Of a stretch of 64,000 nt of DNA, positions 1-13,400 are shown piece by piece. Numbering within the stretch: the stretch's first letter is position 1; the number at the start of each line of letters is the position of its first letter. The notes below the pieces were generated by a model. The model was given only the letters and a program-made list of their open reading frames with translations, did no database searches and was not told the origin of the DNA. A program made the translations under genes and the position numbers. The DNA comes from Wuchereria bancrofti (taxonomy: Eukaryota > Nematoda > Chromadorea > Rhabditida > Onchocercidae), in assembly GCA_005281725.1 (NCBI GenBank), contig SSBO01000012.1, forward strand, positions 10,402,975 through 10,466,974. Direction: 5' to 3'.

Positions 1-1333
1 TGTTTATAGATAATAATGATAATAATAATTTTTATTGTAATTATTGTAATAATAGTAAAAATGGCAAAAAAAAAACAATAATAAACAAGCAAGTAAATAA
101 TAAATAATAATAAATAATTAACAATAATAATAGTAACAGTAGTAGTAATAATAATATGAACTAAATAATAACAATAATAATATAAACTAAATAAAAATGG
201 TAATAATAAAAGTAATAAGAAGAAGGAGAATTGTGTGTGAGAAAAAAAAAACTAAAAAGGTGAAAATGAAACAAGGTGTGATTTTTTTTTTGTATAAAAT
301 GCGGAAACTCTGACCGAGGATTACGGTAATGGAGGAAAGATAATGAAAGAGAAGATGTGAAGAGAGGAATAAATAGATGAAAATTGGTAAATTCCTTTCT
401 AAGAAACGATGAGGGATGATGATGTGATCATTATCCATTTGGGATGAACAGCTACACAAATGGAAGTTCTGGGATGTTTCTTCTTTTTTTTTTTCGTATA
501 TGTCACTGCCATGCATTCATTATTTTCTCTCTTCCCTTTTTTGTTTTTGTTTTTCTTTTGTTTCATTTTTGGTAAAATGATGATATTTTTGTAAATAGTT
601 TGAGGGTAGCACTCTGTGTAAGTTAGGCAGCTTCAAAGGCTAGCAAAAAAAAAAGGAGGAATGGGATAGAGAAGGAAGCTGCCAATAAATGATGAAAGAG
701 AGGGAAGATGGGACAGTAGAAGAGAAGTAGAGGGAGGGAGAGGAAGCTTACGGGAGGAGAGGAGAGGAGAGGGAGGGGAAGAGACGGGATAGAAAGACGT
801 CGTGTCCCGATGATGGAGAGTGCGGCCGGGAGTGGAAAGAAATATGGTTTTGACTGCTTTGGGAGAAATGATGACCGTTTGGTTGAGTTGTGACCGACCT
901 TTTGAGAAGTGCACGAAAGGGTGATAGCGAGGTACGTGTATTGCGTGTCCGTATCCGTATCCGTGTGTGTCTGTATGTGTGTGTGTGCATTTGTAGGGAG
1001 GGTGGGTTGGGCACAGTTTTCCTCCTCCCCTCGTTTTGTGTGTCCCCTCCCCTCTCCCCCTCTCCTTGCTTTCCCTCTGATAACGAGTTTGAGTTGGGGG
1101 GTTGGATGGATGGGTGGCGATAACGGAACGGAGTTGTGCCCATCAGTCGGTCGTCCCGAGAGAAGACATTACACCAAGTTGCTTGCCTCTCGCCTCGCCA
1201 TCGTTCCCTCCCTCTGAAGAGCAAACCCCCTCCTCCTCCTCCTCCCCTCCTTGTGTGTCCTCTCTGCTGTCAACCTGCCCTCCCTGTCCTCCCCCTCCAC
1301 CTCCATCACCTCTCGATCATCATCAATCTGTAA
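1..1333 (+). promoter_or_regulatory. 5' flank and probable promoter of the zinc-finger gene
   Basis: The first 480 bases are AT-rich with imperfect AAT-type repeats. From about 640 the composition changes: 720-790 is nearly all purine (GGA/GAG units), 930-990 is TG-rich, and 1020-1320 is a C/T-rich tract that runs almost to the start codon at 1334. A GC-richer, strand-asymmetric block directly before a start codon fits a promoter and 5' UTR. Short open frames here are compositional. No TATA box or trans-splice acceptor can be fixed. Confidence 0.35.
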
Positions 1334-3004
1334 ATGGATCGGCCCATTGTTGTCAATTCGCTCCTCTGTTTTATTCACAATTACCGCCATAGCCTGTTAC
1401 CGGAGCAATTAAAGGCGCTTCTCCACAATTACTTCTCAAAAAGCGCCCGATCAATGGCTCGTGCAACGCTTACCGAGCTTTTACCTTCCATATCATTATC
1501 GGAAATGGCTACGGCCACATATCCGGCAGATACAACTGATCCCGATGATCATGTTGATAACGACAGTGATCTGTTGTACTTGTACGACCGGATCACCAGT
1601 TCAGAACAGTCACCGGTATTTGTCGCCGCTGATCTGAATATGTTACCGCTTCAGCTGATTACTGACAAGGATGATTCGAAAAGTGAGCTGTTGCGAGAAA
1701 TCCGCCAGCTCAAACGGTTTATCCAGGATGCTCTCAACGGACGTGTTGATGAACCATCAATAAACCAAGCTGATAGGTATCGTTTTTTCTTCCATCATTT
1801 TTCTTTCTTCCCTCTTATACCTTATTCTTTACAAATGATTTTTAAAATTTTTAGAAGTGAAATCATCATATTGCTAGAGGCGCAATCACCTAATCTTCAA
1901 AATTAGATATATTTAAAGGGCTACTTCTAATACTCAAACTTTTCATCTATTCATAAGCATATCTGTTTGCAAATTAAAATTAAAGTGTAAATTTGATTGC
2001 AGCATTAAAATTTGATAATTTTATAAATTCTCAATTTCTCTTCGAGTTTTTTTCCTCATCAGATATTCATTTGATATTAAACATTTATTTAATTTGTTAC
2101 AGTGGTGTACAAACAATATGTGAGAGACAGCCAGATTGTGACCTTCATGATCAGTCATCATCTGGTTGCTGTTTAGCATCACCAAAATCAAGCTTCAAAT
2201 CATCCACCAATGCCTCTACATCATCACCAGAATTACCAGCATCAACAAGTTCAATAAGTAGTACACCATGTTCATCATTAATTCCAACAACGATGGCATC
2301 ACCTGTTTCACCTTATCATCATCCGGAAAATAATCAAAGTATTGGTTTAAATAATAGTATGCTTGGTGGTACACTTGCATTAAATGATAATGTCAGCCTA
2401 AGCAATGGTAGTAGTAATCAGGATGGTACTAGTACGATCACTGTCATACCTAGCATCACCAATAATTATAATCGACGTAAACGTGATGGTTGTGGTAATC
2501 GTCTTGATGCTATGATTCGTAAATTAGCTAATCGTCAAAAAGAAAAAGAAGCTGCTGCAGCTGCAATATTAGCTAATGGATCATCTGGTATATCCATGTG
2601 TTCCGGATTAATCACATCAACAATCTCATCATCATCATCATTATCATCATCATCATGCTCATCGTCATCATCATCATCATCATTATTATTATCATCATTA
2701 TCATCATCCGTTACCACTACTACTACTACTACTGCAAGCTTAGTGGTACCACCGGAACAATCATCACCACCGGCTAAGGCTATTTGGCATACGCAAATGA
2801 TTGATCCGGTTGCATACGTCAATATGCTTCGTACAATGTCCGGTGCTGCTGCTGCGGCGGCGGCAACTGCTATTTCGTCAGCCTCATCAATCTTCCCATC
2901 AATCAACAAAACGATGCAAAATGATCATCGGTAAGTTAAGTATTTGATCACATTTCACGTTTTCCTGTTCCGGTTTTTACCTCTTTTTCCCTCCCCTCTT
3001 CCCT

Positions 3005-3044
<40 letters not shown>

Positions 3045-3762
3045 TTCCAACCATTCCAAATATGAGAGAGAAAATAAAAAAGAAACATTATCTAATATCT
3101 AAATGGTAATGGATAATTTTAAATTATGATTACGATTGTAATCATAATTATGATTATGAGAGATGATTATGATGATTCTTCTTTTGTTAATCAATTCGCA
3201 CATCATTCATTTCTTTCCGCTCCGTTTTTTCTTTACCTTTGATTTGTTTCTCACCGTCTTTTAATGATCGTCTTGACTTTTGTTTTTTTTTATCTTGACT
3301 ACGATTCTTTTCCTCTATCTTTCAGTCTCTCTCTTTCATGTTTTTCATCTTATGATTTATTCTTTCGTAACCCTAAAATTTTATATTTTGTATTTATAAT
3401 TATTACTACTCATATTTCTTTTTTTTCTGGATTGAGATGTTTTCTCTGGATTGAAATGTTAATTGTTTCGATTTTTCTCATTTACAACATTTAATTACTG
3501 CTTTTCCATGAATTTTTTCAAGATATTTGAAGGAAAAAAGAATAGCAGAAGGATACGATAAGTAAATAACGAATTATATAACATAAAATTCATTTTAATT
3601 AAATAATTTTTAACATGATGATTGGTTTTTGCAATTTTTCATTTATTACTATTATTTATTACCACTTATTACTATTATTTTTTTCGTTAATATTAAATAA
3701 TGTAACATTAAATGATAATTTTAATATTACTACTGTTACTATTATCATTATTATTATTGTTA

Positions 3763-3793
<31 letters not shown>

Positions 3794-6700
3794 ATTTGTT
3801 ATTACTGTTATTATTACTATTATTATTACTATTATTATTATCACTATTATTGCCATTATTATTACTATTATCATTATTATTGCTATTATTATTAATCATT
3901 ATTATTAATAATTGCTATTAATTATTACTATTATTATTACTACTACTACTATTACTATTATCATTGTCACTGCAATAGCTACCGTTGTTCTCATGTGTTT
4001 TTATTACTGTTGCAGTAAATATTTAAAGATTGTTCGCAATTTCATTCTTCGCGATTAACGTGATTACCTTTGGGAGGAGCAGTAGCAGATTGTTTTAAAA
4101 TTGAAAGAAAAAAAGGAAAAAAGAGAAGAAATTCTAAGCAGCTCGTTCCGATTGCACGATTGTTCGTTTAATATCGCTTACTTTACAAAATAGCAACGGC
4201 CATTCCTATTTTGTGAAACTAAAATTTTCAATGACTTGATGAAGTTTACAAATTTTGCCCGTATTTTGGTTCCTAATATTATTGCTACAGTATTTACATC
4301 TTTATTATTATCGTTATAATTGTAAATATCGCTCTATATAGAGTTAATAGACTTACTACATCCTAACAACTCCATCATATCATTAATGATAAAATCACAT
4401 TGTCATAGCAACTTTTTATTTTTATTTTTTTTATTTTATTTTATCGTTTATTAGGTTGTTAGCATCAGCTAATTATCATTATCATTTTTCTTACCAATAT
4501 CCGCCACTGTCATTGTGTATAATACTGTTTTTTAAGAAAAAAAGAAAAGATTGAAATAATGTAAAATTATTTAGGAAAATGTAATGATAGGAAGAAATTT
4601 GAGAGAAAAAAAAACGAAAAACGAGAAAAAAATCTTTCACGAAAAAATTAAATTAATTACTTAAATTCAAATAAAAATTCATTATAGTAATAGAATAGTT
4701 TTGAGAAGCTGTGGATTATGTGATATGAGAATAATTTAAATAGAAAAAATGTGAGAGTGAAAATCATAAATGAACGAATGAATGATATAATGAATACCAA
4801 TGGTGGAGATAGAGGAATAATGAAGGGAAGAAGAAAAAGAAAGAGAATTGATCTGAAAACTAGCTTGTTCTCTTTTTTCCTCTCCCTCTTTCTTCCTCTC
4901 TTTCTTCTATTACAATATTGATGAAAGATATCATAAATTGATGATAGTCATTCCATAATTTGTTACAATTGTGTTGGATTTTTTTTTGTCGCTAGTATAA
5001 TAGTAATTTATTTGTACTATTTGTCGATTATAATATCATCAACATTACAGTAATAAAATTTATGTATTATCATATTAATATTAATACTATAATTGCTTGT
5101 ATACTAATTACTATTGTTACTTTCCTTATTCATACTAACATTACTGTTAACAATAATTATTAATATAATAATAATTATTATAATTAATTATTATTAGTTA
5201 TCACTTCTTTAATAAATATTTTACCACTTTTATTGACATTAATTGCTACATTTACAGGAAGACTTATAAATTAGATTATTTATAATGCGCGAAACTACCG
5301 TAATTTACACTCAAAAATTCTATTAAAACTCATTTCGTCTGTGTATGTATGTGTGTGTATGCGTGTGTCTGTATATTGCTGAAAAGTTTTTGAAAAATGA
5401 TGTTCCGACAACATTCCTGAAAATCCTGTTACCATATACCTCCTGTTCTTTTTCCTTCACCTCTTCCTCCTCCTCTTGTTGCTCCTCTTTCTCATTCTCC
5501 TCCTCCTCTTCCTCATCCTTGTATCCTCGTATTCTCTACCTCCTTTATTAGTTTTTTTTTCGTTACTACCGTAATTTCCTCCAAAAACTTTTGCAACAGA
5601 ATGTCAATTTTCATTATTCTGAAATTGAATAATCAATCTTCCCTCCCTTCCTTTTTTTTGTAGTTTTTAGACAGTATTAAACGAAATCTTTCATAACATC
5701 AATTTTAAAAAAATTTTCAGACCACTTTTTCCTATGAATTTGTTATGTGAAATTAATTTTTAACTCTAAAAGATATCAATTCCTTATTTCATTAAATTAT
5801 TGTTGCAAATTTATAATTTACATATTATTTCAAAATTCATTTCCTTTAAAAAAAAAAAATAGAAAAGAGGAAAATTTTGCGATTCGAACCGTAAGTTCTA
5901 TTCTGTTCAACATTTGGCTTTTTTTTTTCTTGAATTGGAAAGAAAATGGCGAAAGAGGAAGATCATACTTTTAAATTTGGAAATGAAACATTAAATGTTG
6001 AATGTTTAATTTGATTAAATTATCATTTTTGCTTTTCAGTTATTCTACAATTTTAATCTCTTAGAATAAATCTTCAAATTATCTCTCTCCCTCCCTCTTA
6101 TTTTACTTCAAAACAATTTATTTATCAGTTGTGAATTATTGAGATATTTTAATAAGCATATAATTGATGTGTTTTTTAATTTCATAATATGACAATCATT
6201 ACTACTGAAAGTTATAAATTGATTTATTCATTTCAATGGGAAGTAAATTAAATGCTAGAGAAGAAAGCGGGAATGAAATGAAATAAGGCTAAAGAGGTGG
6301 AAACTGGATGAATTGTCTTAAATTAATTGATTTATGATAATAATTCCGAAAAAGGAGAAAAAACGACAAAATTCCGCGGTTATTTTGATTAAATTCATTT
6401 AAATTATCATTTCTGATTACCACTAAATTTAAGCTGTCATTGCTGGTCATTAATTGAGAATTTATTAGTTTTATGATCATTAAACTTGAGTATTTCCATT
6501 GAAACAAAATCATTTTATACGTAATTTACTTAAATGTACTTTGTTCAATTCTACGATTCATTCCTTCCTATTTTCTTCTCTCCCTCTTCCTTCATGCCAC
6601 TCTTTTTCCAGTTTTTTTTTTTCTTCCTTTTTGTTTTTTGATAAAATGGATGGAAATAATGAATTAATGTATCTCATTTGCCGTAACTGAGGTGAAATTA

Positions 6701-9700
6701 TTACATCATTCTGCAATGTATCCAAAAAAAGGATTTTTTTTTTCTTTTTTTGTATTTAGTATTTGAGAGTTATATTAAAACTTCCCCTTTTAAAAAGGAA
6801 AAAAAAGAGGAAGAAGAAAAAAATGAAAGAAAAAGTCCTTCAAAACAATATTCCTTTAACGTAAAATGACAGAAATTTTTATAAAAAAAGAAAAAGAAAA
6901 TAAAAAAATTTGGTTTTTTTTTTTCATTGCATTAAAATGTTAGATTGCATTATTTAAATGGTTATTTGTTTGAAATTAATCATAATTTCTTCAAGAAGAA
7001 ATAAAATTTCATCTGAGTTAAATTTTCATTTTTATTTATTATTTTCTAATTCTCAGTAATGCCTTTATCAAATTTTCTCTCATAGTTATATAAAATAAAA
7101 GTTGTTGTGAAATTTAACTTATAAAAAGGATGAAATTTCAATTTTACAAAACTAAATTTATCTTATTATACTTATATATTTTATTCATCTCATTATACTA
7201 CTTTTATTTGGATTTTATTTCTATTTCATGTGTATTTGTAACAAAATTATTTAATAAATCATTTATTATATATCATATATTTTATAATATTGTAAAAAAA
7301 GAAAAAAAATTGTGTGTTTACTAAATGAGGTTGTGAAGGAGGTAAAAAGAAAAAAAGTTGAAGTTAAGAAAATGAGGGAAATAAATGAATGATAGAGTTG
7401 TTACAGCACAAGTCAAACATATTTGATAATGTTAGTTTGAGGAACGTTTTGACCTTGTCATCTATCAGTTGATAAACTGTTTAAAGAGAATAAATGAGTA
7501 AGTATCTTCATTTTTCAACCTGTTTTTCATAAATTTCTTTTATACTTATACAAAATGTGCCTTCTTTTTCATTCTATCCCTTTCTCTCTTTCCCTTTCTC
7601 CCTCTCTCCCTCTTTCTCTTATTATCCTCCTCATTCTCTCTATCCCACTCATATTATCATTCTTTCCTCCTCTTGTTTCTTCTTTCCTTTTTTTTTAAAT
7701 TAATGAATCACTTTTTTTTTTACACTATAATTATAATTATTAAATAAACTTTTAAGAATTCAAAAAAAAAAATGAAACAATTGTACTTGGGAGGAAGATT
7801 TTTTTTTCGAAAATTGATATTCAGTTTATATTTTCTTTATTCTTTTTTTGTGATTATTAAAATAGGAAATAAAGTGCAATTATTATAAATTGATTGTGTT
7901 AATTAATTATATTTGACAGTTTTGTTTAGTGTAAAGTATCACATAATAAGTAAGTTTTAATTGATAAAATTAGTATCATTCAGTGGTTAGGATGATAAAT
8001 TTGGTGAAATTGTTGGACAACTAATGATTTTTATCAGTAATGTATTAGTGGTGCTTTTTTTCTTTTCTTTCTGAAATGTCGATTAATTAAGATGATAAAA
8101 TTTTCTTTTCTCCGCATCATCCCATCCCTACCTTTTTCCATTCCAGTTGTCCACTTAAAAAGTCCCAAGGTCATATCCGGTTAATAAATACATTCGGCAT
8201 TGTTTTCTTTTAGTCGACTTAATAATTGAGTGCTCTGTATTCATCGGTCATTATTTGTATATTTTACACTTAAAAAAAAGAATGAAATATACAAATATAT
8301 GAAGTTGATACTAGTTTTTTTGTGTATTAATTCGAAAATTTAAATTTTTGAATAGCTAAGTGGGAGTGTTTCAATGGAATATTTTCGGTTTCTTTCAGAT
8401 TATAAGTGATTTTAATGTAAGAAAAATATTTAATCTTTGATTTACACCAAGTAAATTATTGCTTCTTTTTTTTAAACTTGAAATTCAAACAGAGAAAGGA
8501 TTTTCACTTCTGTTTTTTTTTTTTTTTCAGCTCCAAAAACGATTCCGTAACAGAATTTGGTGATAATTTAGAAGATGGAAGTATTGAGTTAGCTGAAAAG
8601 AATTCAAGTGAATCAAGTCCTTCACCTAGCGATTCATCCAATAATGTAGATGATACCACCTATACTGTTGCTGATCTCGGTTATTATCTTATATTAATTT
8701 TAAATTATTTGAAAATGCAAAAAGTATTAAGTAAGAAAGCTAAAAATATGGATTTAAAAATCTGCGAAGTCACATCCAATAATTTTTCTACTCAAAAAAA
8801 AAGCTTTTTTATAGTATAAATATTAAGTTTCCACAGTATTTCAGTCGAGTAAAATTTTTTCTCGAACAGCGTTCAAAATTTGATTTCAGGAAAAAAAAAA
8901 GGAATTTTCGAAAATCAGTTTTTATTAACTTGCCTGAAATGTAATTTCCATAGTTAATCTGTAAACATTGCATACATTAATTTCTAATAGTTTACAATTA
9001 TCTAAACTTTCAATAATTGATAATTTAAAATTTGGAATTGTTCAGGAAGAATTTTCTTTCCTTTTGCTATAAATTTCAAACTTTAAGTTTTTTTTTTAGC
9101 AGAGAAACCATTTACATGTGAACATGCCAGTTGTCATAAGCGATTTGCAAATAAATTTTTATTGAAGAAGCATCAATTTATACATACTGGATTACGACCT
9201 CATTGTTGTCCATTTTGTGGCAAAAGGTATCAAAAAAATTTTTTTTGTTTCATTTTCTCTTTTTCTAAAAGTAAAATATTGCAGTTCACATATATATATA
9301 TATAATTATTGCTGAGAAAAAGGTTAAAGCGGACGATATTTTCTGGCTTTTCTAAGATTTCTAAAAATTTGATTGTTAAATTTTCTGAAACTCTTAAAAT
9401 ATTCCAATATATCAACGTTATTATACATGTGGAATAGTTTTTTTTTTTTCAAGACATTTAGAAATAAATAAAACGTGAAATGACATAAAAGTATGATATA
9501 TTTTTATAGGACCGATATATAGGTTAGCTTTGAATTTGATTTGATATATCAAACATTTTTTGACATCGTTCATCTTGTTACAACAAATTTATTGATATTC
9601 AAATTAGGTACTTTTTGCTTTTTGTTTACTTCAGGTTCAATAGGAAAGATAATTTATTACGTCATAAGAAAACACATATTGCTAATGCTTTGGTAAGTAT

Positions 9701-10400
9701 TCTTCCTTTTACTTTAACATGTATACATGCATATACTTTTTTTTAATAGTTAATAAAATTAATCATTGGAAAATTATTATGGTATTATTTAAATATTAAT
9801 TTCATAGTTGTCTTATAGCAATAATAATAATAATAAAACTGGAAATTAATAATAACAATAAAATAAATAATGATAATAAATAATAGTAGTAGTAATAATA
9901 GTAATAACAATAATTATTATCATTACTAATTCAATGAAATTACCTTTTTCAGTTGAATAATCAAGGAATTTCGCGCAAATTACTGTAATAGTTTAAAATA
10001 GAAAAAAAAAAATACTGAAATAGACTGCAAGTGTAATAGACTGTAATGAATTACTGTAATAGTTTATCATCATATAGTTACTAGTAGTAAGTTTGGTCAT
10101 TACAACTTTTTCAAATTTTAATTGTTATTATGATAAAATTAGATTACTTATGAATTTTTAGTGAAGAAAAAGAAAGAAATGATGAAATATTTTGTAGATT
10201 AACATTTAAAAGTTTGTAAAATTATTTCAATTTTTCTTTCTTGTTTTATCGTCCTGAAAAAAGTTTTTTTAAGAAGCATCTAATTGAAGGGTACGGACAT
10301 AACAAGCGCATTAAGCAGCGATGATTTCTTGCTACGGTTGGGCGCTGATAAGCCAACAATTAAGCTTGACAATGAGCACGAAGAGGAGAGCGAAGTTTGA
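1334..10400 (+). CDS. C2H2 zinc-finger protein with two fingers, six coding exons
   Basis: Exons: 1334-1776, 2103-2930, 8531-8679, 9100-9226, 9635-9692, 10290-10400; phases agree throughout (about 571 aa). The N terminus (MDRPIVVNSLLCFIHNYRHS) is a helical stretch of about 50 residues followed by an acidic segment. Exon 2 is low complexity: a basic patch (NRRKRDG), Ala runs, a long Ser run from TCA repeats, and Thr and Ala runs. Finger 1 is C-x4-C-x12-H-x3-H (CEHASCHKRF...HQFIH); an HTGLRPH linker joins it to finger 2, C-x2-C-x12-H-x3-H (CPFCGKRF...HKKTH), which is split by an intron. The tail is short and acidic (EHEEESEV). Linked C2H2 fingers bind DNA, so a nuclear transcription factor is likely; target and orthologue are not recognised. 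The last acceptor is weak, and a nearby one would give another C terminus. Intron 2 is 5.6 kb. Confidence 0.85.
2624..2735 (+). repeat. Coding TCA and ACT trinucleotide repeats
   Basis: Imperfect TCA repeats, then a short ACT run, inside exon 2 of the zinc-finger gene encode a Ser tract and a Thr tract. The frame stays open, so length changes would alter protein length. The antisense frame reads as Asp/Val runs and is not a gene. Confidence 0.85.
3008..3050. repeat. CT microsatellite
   Basis: Mostly uninterrupted CT repeats follow CCCT-rich sequence just downstream of the exon 2 donor. Confidence 0.85.
3640..3965. repeat. Imperfect ATT/TTA trinucleotide array
   Basis: Some 320 bases are dominated by TTA/ATT triplets with scattered C substitutions (ATC, ACT). 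Several frames stay open as Ile, Leu or Asn runs on both strands, which is a by-product of the repeat. Confidence 0.85.
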
Positions 10401-13400
10401 AAGTTTTGAGCAAAAAAAAAAAAGAAGACAGAAAAGCAAAGAAAAAAACGAGAGGAACATGTCTTTATCATGAAAATAACCCCTTTTGGAGGGGACGGAG
10501 TTGTTTATCAGTTTAATTCAGTTCTAATTTCAGTTTCGCTTTTGGAACTCTAATTAATTAATTTATTTGTTTTTTTTTTTTTTCAAAATATTACTGCTTT
10601 CATTTGTTTGTTTTTCTAATCTTTTTTCATTGTTTCGTTAGTTTCTGTTTTTTTTTCTTTTTTTTTCATATTTAGCATTAAAAAAAGAATTTTTGCTATA
10701 TTTTGCTCGTACATTTTGTAATATGATAAAATTTTAGGGTTGTAAGATGGTTGGGTATTTATTTATTTTTTTCTTCATCCTTTTTTATTTTTTCTCGAAA
10801 TGTCTTTTGGAAATTTATTCAAATTTTCAGTTCTTATATAATAGAATATGAAATTTTGTAAATTCCTTTTTTCTTTTTTTTCTTATGGCGGGTATGTTTT
10901 AAATTTGTTTTTTCTTAGGATATATTTCTGCAAAAATTTTTTTTGCACAGTAATTTTATTTTTTGCTGCTATTTCAACCGCTCCTGTTGCCATTTCTATC
11001 AATTTGATAATCCATTGAAAATATGTGCCATTATTGCTTTTTCCGGAAGTTTTTTTCTGGAACATCCATTTTTTATTTTCTTCATTTCCTGCAATTTCTG
11101 TTACAAATTCAAATTGTGAATTTTATTCACACTTTCACTTCATTGAATTTTTTTTTTTTGGAATTTTGTACTAAAATTGTTTCTTTTTCATTTCTTTTTC
11201 TATCAGTTATTTGTTAACACTGTTTTTCTTTTTATTCTTATCAATAATTATTCATTATACTCCTTTTTTTTCTCTTCTTTCCTTTCCATCCACAAGTAAA
11301 AAAAGAAAAAAAAGCGCTTTCTGTAAAATGTGCCTTCTCTTTTTGTAGTGTTGCCATTATCACCGTTATGATATGATTATCATCACTATCCTATCACTAC
11401 TATCCAGTTAATCTTCAGTGCATGTCGAAAATAATGTGCCTTTCTTCGTTTGTGCTGAACGCTCAATTTGTCTCTTATTTTTTTTAATTTCTTTTTTCCC
11501 TCTGAAATTATCATCTCGGTTCAAACAATAACCCTTGGTATCATTTTATTGGTATTTTATAGTTTTTTTTTTTTTAAAAAAAAAGAGAAAAAAGTCTTCA
11601 TATTATTTTAAAAACGATTCTTATCTTTGTTTGTCTGTTTTTTTCTTTCCTTGCAGTCTTTTTCTCAGAATCTAAGCTCTACAAAATGAAAAGCCCATAA
11701 ATTGAGATGGGTTATTATAAAATGAAAAACTTTCCTTTCTTTTTTTTTATTGGAACAAATAAAAAGTTGAAAATAATTTAGTTATTGTTATGCCTATTAA
11801 TTCTAATCAAAGATGCAAAATTTATAATTACATCATATGAATTTGAATACATATTGAAGTCAAATATTTTTAAATGAAGAAAATTTAAATTTAAAAGTTA
11901 ATTTTTTAGAATGGACAGTAAAAGAAAAGCATCGTTTATATTAGATGAGCTTATGATTCCGAGGAAATTTTGGCGTAATACACCAAAGTTTGTCTTTTTT
12001 CTCGTTTAAATAATTTTTTATTGGACAATGAATATAGGAAAATTGTATGTTTTAATGGTGATAGAATTTAGTCTATGATAATCAGGAACGAGATTTTATG
12101 GTTTCTGCTTCATGTTAGTTATGTATATGTGAGTAAAGGTATGGGTAAAAGGTGTAGGTACAGGTGTAGGTGTGTTTGCGTTTTTCATTGTGAACTATGT
12201 GATATGGAAAATTTTTATTTGTGCAAATTTGATGATGCCTTTTTTTTGGATTTGCCTATTTTCAAAGGAGGGTTTGAAATTTTCGTTTCAATATGAGATG
12301 GCATTAAATTCAGTGTTATGCTGTTTAATGCAACTATTCGATTCATTCCTTTTCCAACTATCTCTTTTCTTTCTTCCATTTTCATCTTTTTCTTTTGAAA
12401 AGATAATGGTTAATTGAAGGGTTTGAACACCGAACCTTCATTGATCATGAAAAGTTAGTTCGATAAAGAATTTTTAAAAATTTAAGTGATTTTTTATGTA
12501 TTACCAAAGATGATAGGAAAAGAGGGGAGAAAGCGAGAGAGAGGTAAAAAGAAAAGAGAAGGGAAGAGAGGGAAATTTTAGTCGTATTTAAAGTTTTTTT
12601 TTTTTGATTAGGAAAATATCATATTTATCATAAAAGTTCGGAAATGGAGGTGATGAAAGGGTTGGAAGAGGAAAAGGAAGAAAGAAATTGTGAGGAGTGA
12701 ATATTTTAGAGAGAGAAAGAAAAATAATAGACAGTAAATAAACGGTAGGTTTTATTTGGAGAGGGAATAAAAAAGAGAGAGGAAGAAAGAAAAGAATATA
12801 GCAGTATTTATTTAATCAGAATGGTTAATAAAAAGAGAAGTTTATGATTGGATTGATAGAAGGGTGAATATAAATGAGACAATGATAGATTGATAAGGAT
12901 TAAAATAAATGATTAAGTCGTTTTCAGGAATAAATTCCGGATAAATGTTAGATAGTTTTTCTATTTTATCTCTTTCCATCTCCTCCTTCTTTTCCTCCTC
13001 CCTTGTATCGTTTTTCTCTCGTTTCCTGTACCTCCTTATCCATGTGTTTTTTCTTCTTTTTACTATTATAGCTAAGTCGGAAAATTGTTGATATGCTTTT
13101 CTCCTGAATACGATTAATTTGCATGGCGCCCTTGTCCTTTCTCATTCCTACAATCTTTCACTTGTAATAATGTATGATTTTTCGGCTGAAAGAATGGAGA
13201 AAAGTGTGGAAGAAAGGGGATGGGAGAGGAAGGGCAGGAAAAGGAAGAGGAGGAGGGGAGTGGGAGGAAGTGGTGTGGGGGAGGGGGGAGGGGAGGAGGG
13301 AAGAAAAAAGCAAGGTATTTTGAAATGAATAAATAGCAAAGATAGTGAAATATATTTTGTGGATTGGATGATATATGGGGAGATTTTTTTGCTTTACCGT

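Larger units (their letters stand above)
2931..8530 (+). other. Long second intron of the zinc-finger gene
   Basis: It starts with a consensus donor (CG|GTAAGT) and ends in a T-run plus CAG. Reading phase continues across it (CG + C = Arg). Contents are AT-rich, with a CT microsatellite, an ATT/TTA array and T-rich tracts. I see no convincing internal exon on either strand. Confidence 0.7.

Noticed and set aside
2535..2909. 124-codon minus-strand frame with Asp and Val runs
   Set aside because: Antisense shadow of the Ser/Ala/Thr-coding exon 2 of the zinc-finger gene.
3615..3921. Ile-, Leu- and Asn-rich frames
   Set aside because: Artefacts of the ATT/TTA array inside an intron.
5870..5900. 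tRNA-like B box (GGTTCGAATC on the minus strand)
   Set aside because: No complementary T stem, anticodon arm or acceptor stem around it.
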